Positions 1 through 8,899 are shown, counted from the first letter of the stretch. The stretch: DNA of 64,000 bases from Streptacidiphilus sp. P02-A3a (GCF_014084105.1 NZ_CP048289.1:505922-569921); one strand, 5' to 3'. The notes: generated from the sequence alone by a model not told the origin. Translations and numbers: made by a program.

Positions 1-676
1 GGCGTCGACGCTGGCCTGCGCGCTGGCGGTCACCGCCGCCCGGGAGGGGCACCGCGCGGTGCTGGTCGACGGCGACCCGCTGGGCGGCGGCCTCGACGTC
101 CTGCTCGGCGGCGAGGGCGCGGCCGGGCTGCGCTGGCCCGACCTGGCCGGATCCCGCGGCCGGGTCAACGCCGCCGAGTTGGAGCGCTCGCTGCCCCGGC
201 TGCACGAGTTGACCGCACTGAGCTGGGATCGAGGGGACCTGCTGAACATCCCGGTGGAGGCCATGCGCACGGTCCTCGGCGCCGCCCGCAGAGGCGGCGG
301 GGTGGTCGTGCTGGATCTTCCCCGCTGGATCGACGAGACCGCGGGGGAGGCACTGGAGCAGTCCGATCTGGGACTGCTGGTGGTCCCGGCTGAGCTGCGG
401 GCCATGACCGCGTCCGGCCGGGTCGCCGCCGCCGTGCGGATGCGGCTCTCCGACCTGCGCGCGGTGGTGCGCGGTCCCGCGCCCAGCGGCGTGACCGGGG
501 CCGAGGTCGCCCGGGGGCTGCGGCTCCCCCTCGCCGGGGAACTGCTGGCCGAGCCCGGCCTGGTGACCGACCTGGAGCGGGGCAGACCGCCCGGCGCCCG
601 GGCCAGGGGTCCACTCGGGCGCTTCTGCTCGGCCTTCCTGACGCAGGTGCTGCCCGGCGCGGGGGTGGCCGTATGA
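1..676 (+). CDS. CpaE/TadZ-like septum-site/pilus localisation protein (5' end cut by window)
   Basis: The reading frame is open from base 2, so the true start lies upstream and the gene is partial. The fragment opens with an STLA-type helix that normally follows a P-loop, then VLVDGDPLGGGLDVLLG, the deviant Walker A' / switch region of ParA/MinD-like ATPases. VVVLDLPRW further on resembles the Walker B strand. Proteins of this kind position the tad pilus machine. The stop overlaps the ATG of tadA (ATGA), so the two are translationally coupled. The order CpaE-TadA-TadB-TadC supports the call. The nucleotide-binding P-loop itself is outside the window. Confidence 0.8.
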   Translation, partial: ASTLACALAVTAAREGHRAVLVDGDPLGGGLDVLLGGEGAAGLRWPDLAGSRGRVNAAELERSLPRLHELTALSWDRGDLLNIPVEAMRTVLGAARRGGGVVVLDLPRWIDETAGEALEQSDLGLLVVPAELRAMTASGRVAAAVRMRLSDLRAVVRGPAPSGVTGAEVARGLRLPLAGELLAEPGLVTDLERGRPPGARARGPLGRFCSAFLTQVLPGAGVAV

Positions 677-1893
677 ACACCCCCGGCCGCTCCCCGGTGC
701 GCGGCCGCCAGCGCGAGGCACTGGTGGACACCGTACGGCTACGGCTCGCCGAGGCCGGTGCCCAGCCGGGTACGACCGAGGTCGCGGCGGCGCTCCGGGC
801 CCAGGGCCACCCCTACGGTTCGACGGAAGTCCAGGAACTGGTGCGGCAGTTGCGCTCGGACATGGTCGGCGCCGGGCCACTGGATCCGCTGCTCGCCGAC
901 CCGGCCGTGACCGACGTACTGGTCAACGGCCCCAACGAGGTCTGGCTGGACCGGGGCGGCGGCCTGGAACGCGTGCCCGGCGTCCGCTTCGCGGACCGGC
1001 AGGCCGTCCGGCGGCTCGCCCAGCGGCTGGCCACCGCCGCCGGGCGAAGACTCGACGACGCCCGCCCCTGGGCGGACGCCCGGCTGCCCGACGGCACCAG
1101 GCTGCACGCGGTGCTGCCGCCGGTCGCGGTCGGCTGCACCCACATCTCACTGCGGGTCAGCCGGGCCCGGCCGTTCACCCTGCCCGAGCTGGTGCGCGCC
1201 GGGTCAATCCCGGGGCCGGGCGCGGCACTGCTCCGGGCGATGGTCAGGTCCCGGCTGTCCTACGTCGTCAGCGGGGGCACCGGGACCGGGAAGACCACCC
1301 TGCTCGCGGCGCTGCTCGGGCTGGTCGGCCCGGGGGAGCGGCTGGTCATCGTGGAGGACTCGGCGGAGCTGCGCCCGGGGCATCCCCACGTCGTCCGGCT
1401 GGAGGGCCGCTCAGCGAACCAGGAGGGCGCCGGGGCGGTGGAGCTGCGTGACCTGGTCCGGCAGGCACTGCGGATGCGTCCCGACCGGCTGGTGGTCGGC
1501 GAGGTGCGGGGCGCCGAGGTGGTCGACTTCCTGGCCGCCCTGAACACCGGCCACGCGGGCGGTGCCAGCACGGTTCACGCCAACGCGGCGGCGGACGTCC
1601 CGGCCCGGCTGGAGGCGCTGGCCTCGACCGCGGGCCTGGACCGCGCCGCGCTCCACAGCCAGCTCGCCGCCGCGCTGGACGCCGTCGTCCACCTGGTGCG
1701 GGACAGCGACGGGCTGCGGCGGGTGGCCGAGGTCCGGCTGCTGCGCCGGGCGGCGGACGGCCTGGTCGACACCGAACCGGCGGTCCGGTTCACACCGGGC
1801 GGCGAACTGCGGCCCGGCAGCGGCTGGGCCCGTCTGGCCGACCTGTGCGGCCCCGGCGAACGACCAAGGGAACGGCAGGGGTGGTCGGTATGA
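673..1893 (+). CDS. tadA: TadA/CpaF-type secretion ATPase
   Basis: This is the hexameric ATPase that powers assembly of Flp/tad pili, of the type II/IV secretion ATPase family. At 406 aa it is typical for actinobacterial TadA. The N-terminal domain has the family segment PLLADPAVTDVLVNGP around residue 70. Walker A is GGTGTGKTT near residue 200, followed by VIVEDSAEL, the Asp-box region, and the His-box GHAGGASTVHAN near residue 295. The ATG start overlaps the stop of the CpaE-like gene by 4 bp, and its own stop overlaps the ATG of tadB. The whole cluster is therefore probably one transcript. Confidence 0.93.
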   Translation: MNTPGRSPVRGRQREALVDTVRLRLAEAGAQPGTTEVAAALRAQGHPYGSTEVQELVRQLRSDMVGAGPLDPLLADPAVTDVLVNGPNEVWLDRGGGLERVPGVRFADRQAVRRLAQRLATAAGRRLDDARPWADARLPDGTRLHAVLPPVAVGCTHISLRVSRARPFTLPELVRAGSIPGPGAALLRAMVRSRLSYVVSGGTGTGKTTLLAALLGLVGPGERLVIVEDSAELRPGHPHVVRLEGRSANQEGAGAVELRDLVRQALRMRPDRLVVGEVRGAEVVDFLAALNTGHAGGASTVHANAAADVPARLEALASTAGLDRAALHSQLAAALDAVVHLVRDSDGLRRVAEVRLLRRAADGLVDTEPAVRFTPGGELRPGSGWARLADLCGPGERPRERQGWSV

Positions 1894-3008
1894 GCGCCCT
1901 GGACAGCACGAACGGAGTGAGCACGGTGAGCGGAATGGACGCGTGGGGATCGGTCGCCGGGGCGCTTCAGGTCCCGGCGCAGGTGGTGCAGGTGACCGCG
2001 ACGGGCCTGGTGCTCTGCCTGCTCGGCTGGGCCGCCTGGGGCCTGAGCAGCCTCGACGCCGGGAACCGCCGCCGGGACCGGCTGTTCCCGGACGACCCGG
2101 TGACCGGGGCCGACACCGACCCGGGGCCGCCGCTGCCCCGGCCGGGGGCGGCGCCGACACGTGGAGTGCGGCGGCGGATCCGGCGGCGGCTGCGCTCGCT
2201 GCGGTCGCGCGGACGGCGTCGCGGGCGGCTCCGGCCGCCGCCCGAGCTGCTGTTGCTGCCGTTCGGCCTGCTGGCGGCCTGGCCGACGCACTCCCCGCTG
2301 CTGGCCGCTCTCGCGGCGGGAGCGGTCGTCCCGGCGATACGGCTGCGCCGACGTCGGCGGCGGGCCCGCGCCCGGGAGCAGCGGCGGCTGGCCGTGGTCG
2401 CGCTCTGCGCGGCCCTGGCGGGGGAGCTGCGCACCGGGGCCACCCCGCAGCAGGCGGCCGAGCTGGTGGGCGGGGAGTTGGCGGGCGGGCAGCTGGAAGC
2501 CGCTGCGACGGGGCGCTCCGCCAACCCTCCGGCGCTGTTGGACAGCACAGCGCTGCTGGACAGCACAGCGCTGCTGGACAGCACAGCGCTGTTGGCCGCT
2601 GTGCGCTACGGCGGGTCCGTGCCGGAGGCCTTCCTGACCATCGCGGAGGCGCCGGGTGCCGAGGGCGCGGCGGGCATCGCGGCCTGCTGGCAGGTGTCCT
2701 CGTCCAGCGGGGCGGGTCTGGCTGCGGGGCTGGACCGCGTCGCCGAGGGACTGCGGGCCGAGCATGCCCTGCACGAGACCGTACGGGCGGAGCTGGCCGG
2801 GGCACGGTCGACGGCCGCGCTGCTGGCCGGGCTGCCCCTGTTCGGCCTGCTGCTCGGCGCGGGGCTGGGAGCGGATCCGCTCCGGGTGCTGCTGCACACC
2901 ACCGGGGGGCTGGCCTGCCTGGCCCTGGGCGTGCTCCTGGAGTGCGCCGGGCTGGCCTGGACGGCCCGCATCGCCCGGGCCGCGGAACACGCGGTCCAGG
3001 GCACCTGA
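1890..3008 (+). CDS. tadB: TadB-like pilus platform membrane protein
   Basis: TadB and TadC together form the inner-membrane platform above the TadA ATPase. The start chosen is the ATG that overlaps the tadA stop, giving 372 aa. One membrane segment lies at residues ~33-52 (VLCLLGWAAWGLSSL). A second cluster follows the Arg-rich loop (LLLLPFGLLAAW), and two C-terminal segments (AALLAGLPLFGLLLGAGLG and GLACLALGVLLECAG) complete the T2SSF-like fold. The middle helix bundle (CAALAGELRTGATPQQA) matches the GspF domain pattern. An unusual ALLDST repeat interrupts that domain near residue 215 (see the repeat entry). Confidence 0.85.
   Translation: MSALDSTNGVSTVSGMDAWGSVAGALQVPAQVVQVTATGLVLCLLGWAAWGLSSLDAGNRRRDRLFPDDPVTGADTDPGPPLPRPGAAPTRGVRRRIRRRLRSLRSRGRRRGRLRPPPELLLLPFGLLAAWPTHSPLLAALAAGAVVPAIRLRRRRRRARAREQRRLAVVALCAALAGELRTGATPQQAAELVGGELAGGQLEAAATGRSANPPALLDSTALLDSTALLDSTALLAAVRYGGSVPEAFLTIAEAPGAEGAAGIAACWQVSSSSGAGLAAGLDRVAEGLRAEHALHETVRAELAGARSTAALLAGLPLFGLLLGAGLGADPLRVLLHTTGGLACLALGVLLECAGLAWTARIARAAEHAVQGT
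2532..2595 (+). repeat. 18-bp in-frame tandem repeat in tadB
   Basis: Three consecutive 18-bp units (gcgctgttggacagcaca with one T/C difference) start at 2532, 2550 and 2568, with a partial fourth at 2586. They encode ALLDST three times and then ALLA. The unit length is a multiple of three, so copy-number change would keep the frame. Confidence 0.95.
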
Positions 3009-3064
3009 GGCGACGGCTCGGGAAGCGCGACGAGCGCGACAAGCGCGAGAAGGGAGGCAGTCAG

Positions 3065-3952
3065 ATGGACGCGGCCTGGTGGACGGCGGTACTGGTCAGT
3101 GGTGCCGCCGCCGCCCTTCTGGGCGGCCTGAGAGCCCTGGCCGGCCACCGGGTCAGAGCCCGGGCCCGGACTGCCGGGATGCCCCTGGCCCGGGCGCGGG
3201 CTCAGGCCCGGACACCCGGTCGGCACCGGGTGCCGGACCCGGCGCAGCTGCCGGACCGCGCCCCCGGGCGCCACCGCGGCCGCCCGGGAGGGCTCCGACA
3301 CCGGCGACGCGCGCCCTCGCCGGGGCGCCCGACGCTGTCGCCCGCCGTGCTCCGGGGCGGGGCGGCGCTGCTGATCGGCGCCGGGGTCGCGGTCTCGCTG
3401 GACGGCGCGTTCGGGCTGGTCGTCGGCATAGTCGCGGCGGCGATCAGCTTCCGCTGGCTGCCGGACCCGCCGACGGCCGAACTGCGCCGGGCGGCTGCCG
3501 AGGCGGCCGCGCTGCGGGCCCAGCTGCCGCTCACCGCCGACCTGCTGGCCGGTTGCCTGGTGTCCTGGTGCGCTCCGGCCACGGCGGCCGAGGCGGTCGC
3601 GGGAGCGATCGGCGAACCGATGGCCGCGCGGCTCGCCGAGGTCGCGGCCGACCTGCGGATGGGCGCCGACGCCGAGGAGAGCTGGGCCCGCTTCGGCGCG
3701 GACCCGGTGCTCGCGCCCCTGGGCCGGTGCCTGCTCCGGGCCTGCGCCAGTGGCGCCCCGCCCGCGGCGGGCCTGGCCCGGCTCGCCGAGGGCTGCCGAG
3801 CCGAGGCGGCAACGGCGGCCCAGGGGCGGGCGCGGCGGGCCGGGGTCCTGGCCACCGCGCCGCTGGGGCTCTGCTTCCTCCCGGCGTTCGTGCTGATCGG
3901 CGTGGTCCCGGTGGTCACCGGCCTGGCCGGCAGCTTCCTCGTCCACAGCTGA
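3065..3952 (+). CDS. tadC: TadC-like pilus platform membrane protein
   Basis: This is the second GspF/T2SSF-type platform protein of the tad pilus, 295 aa. The ATG at 3065 is preceded by a clear GGGAGG ribosome binding site. Membrane segments occur at residues ~6-24 (WTAVLVSGAAAALLGGL), ~105-135 (LIGAGVAVSLDGAFGLVVGIV) and at the C-terminus (LGLCFLPAFVLIGVVPVVTG). The helical GspF motif LPLTADLLAGCLVSW is near residue 160. The first 80 residues after the N-terminal helix are rich in Arg, Pro and Gly and poorly conserved. It lies 56 bp after tadB, in the same cluster. Confidence 0.85.
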   Translation: MDAAWWTAVLVSGAAAALLGGLRALAGHRVRARARTAGMPLARARAQARTPGRHRVPDPAQLPDRAPGRHRGRPGGLRHRRRAPSPGRPTLSPAVLRGGAALLIGAGVAVSLDGAFGLVVGIVAAAISFRWLPDPPTAELRRAAAEAAALRAQLPLTADLLAGCLVSWCAPATAAEAVAGAIGEPMAARLAEVAADLRMGADAEESWARFGADPVLAPLGRCLLRACASGAPPAAGLARLAEGCRAEAATAAQGRARRAGVLATAPLGLCFLPAFVLIGVVPVVTGLAGSFLVHS

Positions 3953-4031
3953 CCCCGTCCGTCCACAGGTCCCCGCCAGCCCGCGATTCCACCTGTCCGC
4001 GTTTCCACTCGTCCACGTTTCACTCAGGTCT

Positions 4032-4079
4032 TTCGCCCTGCCCTTCGCCCTGCCTTTCACCCTGCCTTTCACCCTGGAG
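4032..4079 (+). repeat. 12-bp repeats immediately upstream of the DUF4244 pilin gene
   Basis: Four 12-bp units of the form ttc(g/a)ccctgcc(c/t) start at 4032, 4044, 4056 and 4068. The last unit turns into the GGAG that serves as the ribosome binding site for the ATG at 4085. The array therefore occupies the leader of the pilin-like gene. Confidence 0.8.
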
Positions 4080-4084
4080 CCACC

Positions 4085-4393
4085 ATGAGCACCACTGCCG
4101 CCTTCCCGTCCGCAACCCCCACCGTGCCGCTGGGCAGCCTGTTCCTGCGGCGGGTCAGGTCCGTGCCGCTGTTCGGGGCCGCGGTGGCGTACGCCTGGCT
4201 GGTGCACCTGCGCCACCTGGTCCGCTGCCGGTTCGGCGGGCGGCCGTCCGACGCGGGGATGACCACCGCGGAGTACGCCGTCGGCACCGTTGCCGCCTGC
4301 GGGTTCGCGGCGCTGCTGTACAAGATCGTGACTAGCGGGGCGGTGTCCGACGCGGTCTCGGAGCTGATCAAGCGGGCGCTCGGTGCGGTCTGA
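4085..4393 (+). CDS. DUF4244 small pilin-like protein
   Basis: This 102-aa protein carries the DUF4244 signature near residues 55-75: DAGMTTAEYAVGTVAACGFAA, a prepilin-like Gly-Met-Thr-Thr-Ala-Glu followed by a hydrophobic helix. In Flp pilins the Glu five residues into the mature part is needed for assembly, and the equivalent E is present here. It is therefore the likely Flp pilin subunit of the cluster. The N-terminal ~55 residues form a long basic leader. The ATG follows GGAG at 4076. Its 3' end overlaps the next gene by 11 bp. Confidence 0.85.
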   Translation: MSTTAAFPSATPTVPLGSLFLRRVRSVPLFGAAVAYAWLVHLRHLVRCRFGGRPSDAGMTTAEYAVGTVAACGFAALLYKIVTSGAVSDAVSELIKRALGAV

Positions 4394-4757
4394 GGCGCGT
4401 CCGGCGGCGGCCGACCGGGGATTCGTGACGGCGGAGACAGCGGTGCTGCTGCCGGTGCTGGTGACGCTGATGGCGGTGCTGGTGTGGGGGGTCCTGGTCG
4501 GGGCCGCGCAGATCCGCTGCGTGGACGCCGCGCGCGAGGGGGCCCGGGCGGCTGCTCGCGGCGACCCGCCCGATCAGGTGCTGGCCGTCGCCCGGGCCGC
4601 CGCCCCGCCGGGGGCGGCCGTGGCGGTCACCGAGCACGCTGCCGATGTCCGGGTCGTGGTCTCGGCGCGCTCCCAGGGGCCGGGAGCGCTGGGCGGCCTG
4701 CTCTCGCTCCAGGTGTCCGGCACGGCCTCGGCCCTGCGCGAGGGAGCTGGTTCCTGA
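4383..4757 (+). CDS. tadE: TadE-like pseudopilin
   Basis: This 124-aa protein has a TadE signature: RGFVTAETAVLLPVLVTLMAV, with the Thr-Ala-Glu-(T)-Ala motif followed by one hydrophobic helix. CVDAAREGARAAARGD, about 25 residues later, is the conserved DAAREGARAAA segment of the family. TadE proteins are minor pseudopilins of tad pili. The GTG start at 4383 lies inside the DUF4244 gene, and its TGA overlaps the ATG of the next gene by one base. Both junctions indicate translational coupling. Confidence 0.87.
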   Translation: MRSEARPAAADRGFVTAETAVLLPVLVTLMAVLVWGVLVGAAQIRCVDAAREGARAAARGDPPDQVLAVARAAAPPGAAVAVTEHAADVRVVVSARSQGPGALGGLLSLQVSGTASALREGAGS

Positions 4758-5467
4758 TGGCACTCGTCAACCCACGCCGAGCCCAGTCACCCCGAGCCCG
4801 GTCACCCCGAGCCCGGTCACCCCGAGCCCGGTCACCCCGAGCCCGGTCACCCCGAGCCCGGTCACCCCGAGTCAACTCGTCCCGACCCAACCCCCGGGCG
4901 GGCCTCACCGGGACCGATGCCGGAGCCGCGTCGATCTGGCTGATCGCGCTGCTGCTGCTGGCGGGCTGCGCCCTGCTGGCGGTGCTCGGGCTGGGGGCCG
5001 CGGTCGCCGCCCGGCACCGGGCCGAGGCGGCGGCGGACCTGGCCGCGCTGGCGGCGGCCGACCGGATACTGGCCGATCCGGCCGGGGCCTGCGGCGAGGC
5101 GGCGCGGGTCGCCGTCGCGCAGCAGGCCCGGCTGACCTCCTGCGTGCTGCGCAGCGACGCGACCCTGGACACCGTGGCGGTGGAGGTCGAGGCCCCGGTG
5201 GCCGGGCGGCTGTTCGCGGCGCTACCGCCCGCGCACGGCCGAGCCAGGGCCGCCCCGCAGTCCACCGCCGTCCTCCCGTCCGCGAGCGGCTACGGGGCCG
5301 CCCCGGCGAGCAGCAGCGTCAGCAGCTTGATCGAGCCCGCCTTGTCCAGCGGGTCGTTGCCGTTGCCGCACTTGGGCGACTGGATACAGGACGGGCAGCC
5401 CCGCTCGCACTCGCAGGCGGTGATCGCGGCCAGGGTCGCGGTGAGCCAGGCGCGGGCCCGCTGGTAG
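4757..5467 (+). CDS. TadG/Rv3654c-like pilus-assembly protein with repeat N-terminus
   Basis: This belongs to the helicase/secretion-neighbourhood TadE-like proteins of actinobacteria. After a basic N-terminal leader comes GAASIWLIALLLLAGCALLAVLGLGAA, a single membrane helix. AARHRAEAAADLAALAAAD follows, the hallmark segment of the Rv3654c group. The leader contains SPRAR repeated five times, encoded by perfect 15-bp repeats, and a sixth diverged unit. The last ~59 codons (from 5290) are antisense to the end of the convergent helicase gene and are low-complexity. The native protein may once have ended near 5285, with a frameshift extending it. The family call is firm; the C-terminus is doubtful. 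Confidence 0.8.
   Translation: MALVNPRRAQSPRARSPRARSPRARSPRARSPRARSPRVNSSRPNPRAGLTGTDAGAASIWLIALLLLAGCALLAVLGLGAAVAARHRAEAAADLAALAAADRILADPAGACGEAARVAVAQQARLTSCVLRSDATLDTVAVEVEAPVAGRLFAALPPAHGRARAAPQSTAVLPSASGYGAAPASSSVSSLIEPALSSGSLPLPHLGDWIQDGQPRSHSQAVIAARVAVSQARARW
4786..4875 (+). repeat. 15-bp tandem repeat encoding SPRAR
   Basis: Five identical units gtcaccccgagcccg start at 4786, 4801, 4816, 4831 and 4846; a sixth, diverged unit is at 4861-4875. The array lies in the N-terminal leader of the TadG-like protein and adds about +2 net charge per unit just before the membrane helix. Confidence 0.97.
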
Positions 5468-7743
5468 CCGCGTTCGGCGAAGCCCGCCCCGCCGGGGTGG
5501 CCGTCGTAGACGAACACCGTGGGCAGCCCGGTGTCCGGGTGGAGCGGGACGGACACCCCGCCGATGTCCCAGCGGTCGCAGGTCGCGAACAACGGCAGCA
5601 GGCCGATGGAGGCGTGCTCGGCGGCGTGCGCGGCGCCGGGCAGCTCCTCCGGCAGCAGCCCGGCCGCGTCCAGCTGCTCCTCGGTCACGCACCACCAGAC
5701 CGCCCGGGTGCGCAGGGTGCGCGGCGGCAGGTCGAGCTTGGTCTCGCCCAGGATCTCGCCGGTGACCAGGCGGCGTTTCAGGTAGGAGACCACCTGGTTG
5801 GTGACCTCGACCGAGCCGAAGCAGAGCCGGGCCTCGCCCCACTTCACCTCGCTGTCGGTGCCGAGCACGCTGATCGCGGTCGTGTCCCGGGCGACCGTGC
5901 TGTACGGCGGATCGGCCGGGGCGACCAGGGCGACGGCCTCGTCCAGGTCGAGCTCGCGGACCAGGTAGCTCCGGCCCTGGTGCAGGTGGACGGCGCCGGT
6001 GTGGACGGCGGTGTGCGCGGAGCCCGCGTCCACCGTGCCCAGCAGACGGCCTGTGTCGGCCTCCACGACCCGCACCGGGGTCCCGCCGGACCCGCGGATG
6101 TCCACGCCGTCCACGGCCCGCTCACGCCGCGTCCAGAACCAGCTGCCGGACCCGGCGCCGCCGCTCTCCCGGTGCCGGAGCATGCCGCGCCGTACCAACT
6201 GCGGCAGCAGTACCGGCGCGGAGGGGCCGAAGAGGTCCAGGTCGGGCTCGGTCAGCGGGAGTTCGGCGGCGGCCGCGCACAAGTGCGGAGCCAGCACGTA
6301 CGGGTTGTCGGGGTCCAGCACGGTCGACTCGACCGGCTGGCGGAACAGCGAGTCGGGGTGGTGCACCAGGTAGGTGTCCAGCGGGTCGTCCCGGGCGATG
6401 AGCACCGCCAGCGCGCCCTGGCCGCCGCGTCCCGCGCGTCCGGCCTGCTGCCACAGGGAGGCGCGGGTGCCGGGGTACCCGGCGAGCAGCACGGCGTCCA
6501 GACCGGAGACGTCCACGCCCAGCTCCAGCGCGCTGGTCGAGGCGAGGCCGAGCAACCGTCCTGAGTGCAGGGCACGTTCGATCGCCCGGCGCTCCTCCGG
6601 CAGGTAGCCGCCGCGGTAGGCGGCGACCCGGCGGGCGGTGTCCGCACCGGCGGCCTCGGTCAGCCGCTCCTGGGCGATCACCGCCAGCAGTTCGGCCCCG
6701 CGCCGGGACCGGACGAAGGCCACCGTCCGGATCCGGTCCAGGACCAGGTCGGTCAGCAGGTCGGCGGCCTCGGCGGTGGCCGAGCGGCGCACCGGGGCGC
6801 CCTGCTCGCCGTGCAGTTCGGTGAGCGGCGGCTCCCAGAGGGCGAACACCGTCTCGCCGCGTGGCGAGCCGTCGTCGGTCACCTCGGCGACGGGCAGGCC
6901 GGTGAGCCTGCCCGCGGCGAGCCCGGGTTCGGCGGAGGTGGCCGAGGCCAGCAGGAACACCGGTTCGGCCCCGTAGCGGGCGCAGATCCGGCGCAGTCGC
7001 CGCAGCACCTGGGCGACGTGCGAGCCGAAGACGCCCCGGTAGCTGTGGCACTCGTCGATCACCACGAAGCGCAGCGCGCGCAGGAAGGAGGCCCAGCGGG
7101 CGTGCGCGGGCAGGATCCCGCGGTGCAGCATGTCCGGGTTGGTGAGCACCAGCGAGGCGTACTGGCGTACCCATTCACGTTCCTCGAACGGGGTGTCGCC
7201 GTCGTAGGCGGCGGCCCGCACCCGGGTCAGCGCGCCGTCGGCGGCCTGCCGCAACTCGCCGATGCGGCGCAGCTGGTCGGCTGCCAGCGCCTTGGTCGGG
7301 GACAGGTACAGGCAGGTGGCTCCGCGCCCGTTGGCGGCCTCGGTGCCGGTGAGCAGGGTGCTGAGCACCGGAGCCAGGTAGGCCAGCGACTTGCCCGAGG
7401 CGGTCCCCGTGGCGATAACCACACTTTTACCGGCCAATGCGAGGTTTGCCGCATTTGCCTGATGTTTCCATGGCCGATCGATGCCGGTGTCCCGTACGGC
7501 CTCCAGCACCTCGGGCCGGATCCCCTGCGGTCCCTCGGGCCAGTCGGCGAAGCGCGCCACCCGGGCGGGTATGTGCTCCGTATGGGTGAGCCGATCTTGC
7601 CGTCCTCTGGCTTCCGATAGCCTGGAGAGGACGGTCGCGGGCGAGTCCGGGAGCGGCTTCATCGGGACCAAGTCTGTCATCAGAGCGATGGAGATTCGTC
7701 CTAAGACGTCGTGCTGCCCTGGTCGTAAGTGGTTGAATGCCAT
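5290..7743 (-). CDS. DEAD/DEAH-box helicase with DUF1998 zinc domain (MrfA/Rv3649-like)
   Basis: This is an SF2 helicase of 817 aa. The start at 7743 (MAFNHL) matches the usual Streptomyces N-terminus; the open frame continues further upstream but overlaps bldG. The ATPase core has Walker [10 protein letters not shown] (~residue 120), a DECH box in [13 protein letters not shown] (~residue 225) and motif [12 protein letters not shown] (~residue 440). The C-terminal DUF1998-type domain has clustered cysteines in [10 protein letters not shown], with a further Cys in PKCGNG. In Bacillus the related MrfA unwinds DNA for mitomycin-lesion repair. It converges on, and overlaps by 178 bp, the pilus protein, and is divergent from bldG. 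Confidence 0.92.
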   Translation of the reverse strand: MAFNHLRPGQHDVLGRISIALMTDLVPMKPLPDSPATVLSRLSEARGRQDRLTHTEHIPARVARFADWPEGPQGIRPEVLEAVRDTGIDRPWKHQANAANLALAGKSVVIATGTASGKSLAYLAPVLSTLLTGTEAANGRGATCLYLSPTKALAADQLRRIGELRQAADGALTRVRAAAYDGDTPFEEREWVRQYASLVLTNPDMLHRGILPAHARWASFLRALRFVVIDECHSYRGVFGSHVAQVLRRLRRICARYGAEPVFLLASATSAEPGLAAGRLTGLPVAEVTDDGSPRGETVFALWEPPLTELHGEQGAPVRRSATAEAADLLTDLVLDRIRTVAFVRSRRGAELLAVIAQERLTEAAGADTARRVAAYRGGYLPEERRAIERALHSGRLLGLASTSALELGVDVSGLDAVLLAGYPGTRASLWQQAGRAGRGGQGALAVLIARDDPLDTYLVHHPDSLFRQPVESTVLDPDNPYVLAPHLCAAAAELPLTEPDLDLFGPSAPVLLPQLVRRGMLRHRESGGAGSGSWFWTRRERAVDGVDIRGSGGTPVRVVEADTGRLLGTVDAGSAHTAVHTGAVHLHQGRSYLVRELDLDEAVALVAPADPPYSTVARDTTAISVLGTDSEVKWGEARLCFGSVEVTNQVVSYLKRRLVTGEILGETKLDLPPRTLRTRAVWWCVTEEQLDAAGLLPEELPGAAHAAEHASIGLLPLFATCDRWDIGGVSVPLHPDTGLPTVFVYDGHPGGAGFAERGYQRARAWLTATLAAITACECERGCPSCIQSPKCGNGNDPLDKAGSIKLLTLLLAGAAP

Positions 7744-7863
7744 CGCGGCCGTGTATCGGGGTACCTGCCCCACCGTCGGCCAAGATTCGCAACGATGCCA
7801 TCGCGGCAGCGTGCCCCGCACCAGCGGGATGTGGTGGCGCGAGAGCAAGGTGCTGGAGGTTCC

Positions 7864-8205
7864 GTGGACCTGTCCCTGTCGACCCGTACCGTTGGCGACC
7901 GCACGGTCGTCGAGGTGGGGGGCGAGATCGATGTGTACACCGCCCCGAAGCTGCGCGAGCAGCTTGTCGAACTCGTCAACGAGGGTCACTACCACCTGAT
8001 CGTGGACATGGAAGGCGTGGACTTCCTGGACTCGACCGGACTGGGCGTGCTCGTCGGCGGGCTCAAGCGGGTACGCGCCCATGAGGGCTCGCTTCGCCTG
8101 GTCTGCAACCAGGAGCGCATCCTCAAGATTTTCCGTATCACCGGGCTCACCAAGGTGTTCCCCATCCACGGTTCCGTGGACGAGGCCGTCGCCGCGACCG
8201 ACTGA
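7864..8205 (+). CDS. bldG: BldG anti-anti-sigma factor (STAS domain)
   Basis: This 113-aa STAS protein has the exact length of Streptomyces BldG and near-identical motifs as I remember them ([38 protein letters not shown]). BldG is the SpoIIAA-like antagonist required for aerial mycelium and antibiotic production. The Ser in LDSTGL is the phosphorylation site. The GTG start at 7864 follows a GGAGG eight bases away. The cognate anti-sigma kinase gene is 92 bp downstream. The 120-bp gap to the divergent helicase should hold the bldG promoter(s), but I cannot assign boxes with confidence. Confidence 0.97.
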   Translation: MDLSLSTRTVGDRTVVEVGGEIDVYTAPKLREQLVELVNEGHYHLIVDMEGVDFLDSTGLGVLVGGLKRVRAHEGSLRLVCNQERILKIFRITGLTKVFPIHGSVDEAVAATD

Positions 8206-8297
8206 CCCTCCTCGCGGGTCAGACATCGCGACATCCCGGGGCCCCAGTACCTGAGGCCCCGGGCCGGTCCGGAGAAAGCAACCTTCGAGGGGGAGCC

Positions 8298-8732
8298 ATG
8301 GCCACCGTCGAACTCCGATTCAGTGCCCTGCCGGAGCACGTACGGACCGCGCGGCTCGTTGCCGCCGCCGTCGCCCGCAGGGCGGGAGTAGACGAATCCG
8401 TCCTCGACGAGGTCCGCCTCGCCGTAGGTGAAGCATGTTCGCGTGCGGTCGGACTGCACCGCCGTCATCAGTTGGATGAACCCGTTCGGGTGAAACTCAT
8501 CGAGCAGGAAAAACGGTTCGCGATCGAGATCGGTGACGGAGTCGGCGGCAAGCACGCCTCCGACGAGCACCACTCGGTTGACGGCGCGGCGGCTGTCGAC
8601 GACGCCGCCGAGGCCGCGATGGGCCTGGCTGTCATCAGCGGCCTGGTGGACGACCTCGACATCGGCAGCGACGAGGACGGCGGGCTGATCAAGATGAGCT
8701 GGCCGGTGGCCGTCCATCCGGTGCTGCCCTGA
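8298..8732 (+). CDS. RsbW-like anti-sigma factor / serine kinase, partner of BldG
   Basis: This 144-aa HATPase_c protein corresponds to the gene found directly after bldG in streptomycetes. The N-box of the GHKL fold is visible as DEVRLAVGEACSRAV (residues ~36-50). The later G-box is weak and split (AAMGLAVISGLVDDL, ~residues 110-124). Such proteins bind and inhibit sigma factors and phosphorylate their STAS antagonist. A strong GGGGGAG ribosome site precedes the ATG. The gap of 92 bp after bldG fits a shared transcript. Transcription is closed off by the hairpin at 8871. Confidence 0.9.
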   Translation: MATVELRFSALPEHVRTARLVAAAVARRAGVDESVLDEVRLAVGEACSRAVGLHRRHQLDEPVRVKLIEQEKRFAIEIGDGVGGKHASDEHHSVDGAAAVDDAAEAAMGLAVISGLVDDLDIGSDEDGGLIKMSWPVAVHPVLP

Positions 8733-8870
8733 CCGTCGGCTGACTGCCGTCCGACGGCTGCCCGACCTCCCTCCGGCGGCTGCGGGATGTCCCGTTGGCG
8801 GATGATCTGTCAGGCAACAAGAAAATCATGCCGGTTACCGCCCCCATTCCGGCACATTCGCCGTTTTGCT

Positions 8871-8899
8871 CAGGCCGCGATTCCTGGAATCGCGGCCTG
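8871..8899. terminator. Strong hairpin between convergent genes
   Basis: A perfect 14-bp stem (CAGGCCGCGATTCC with its complement) closes a single-base loop. It lies between the anti-sigma gene (+) and the hydrolase gene (-) and so can serve both. It lacks a long U tract, which is common in streptomycetes. Confidence 0.8.
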
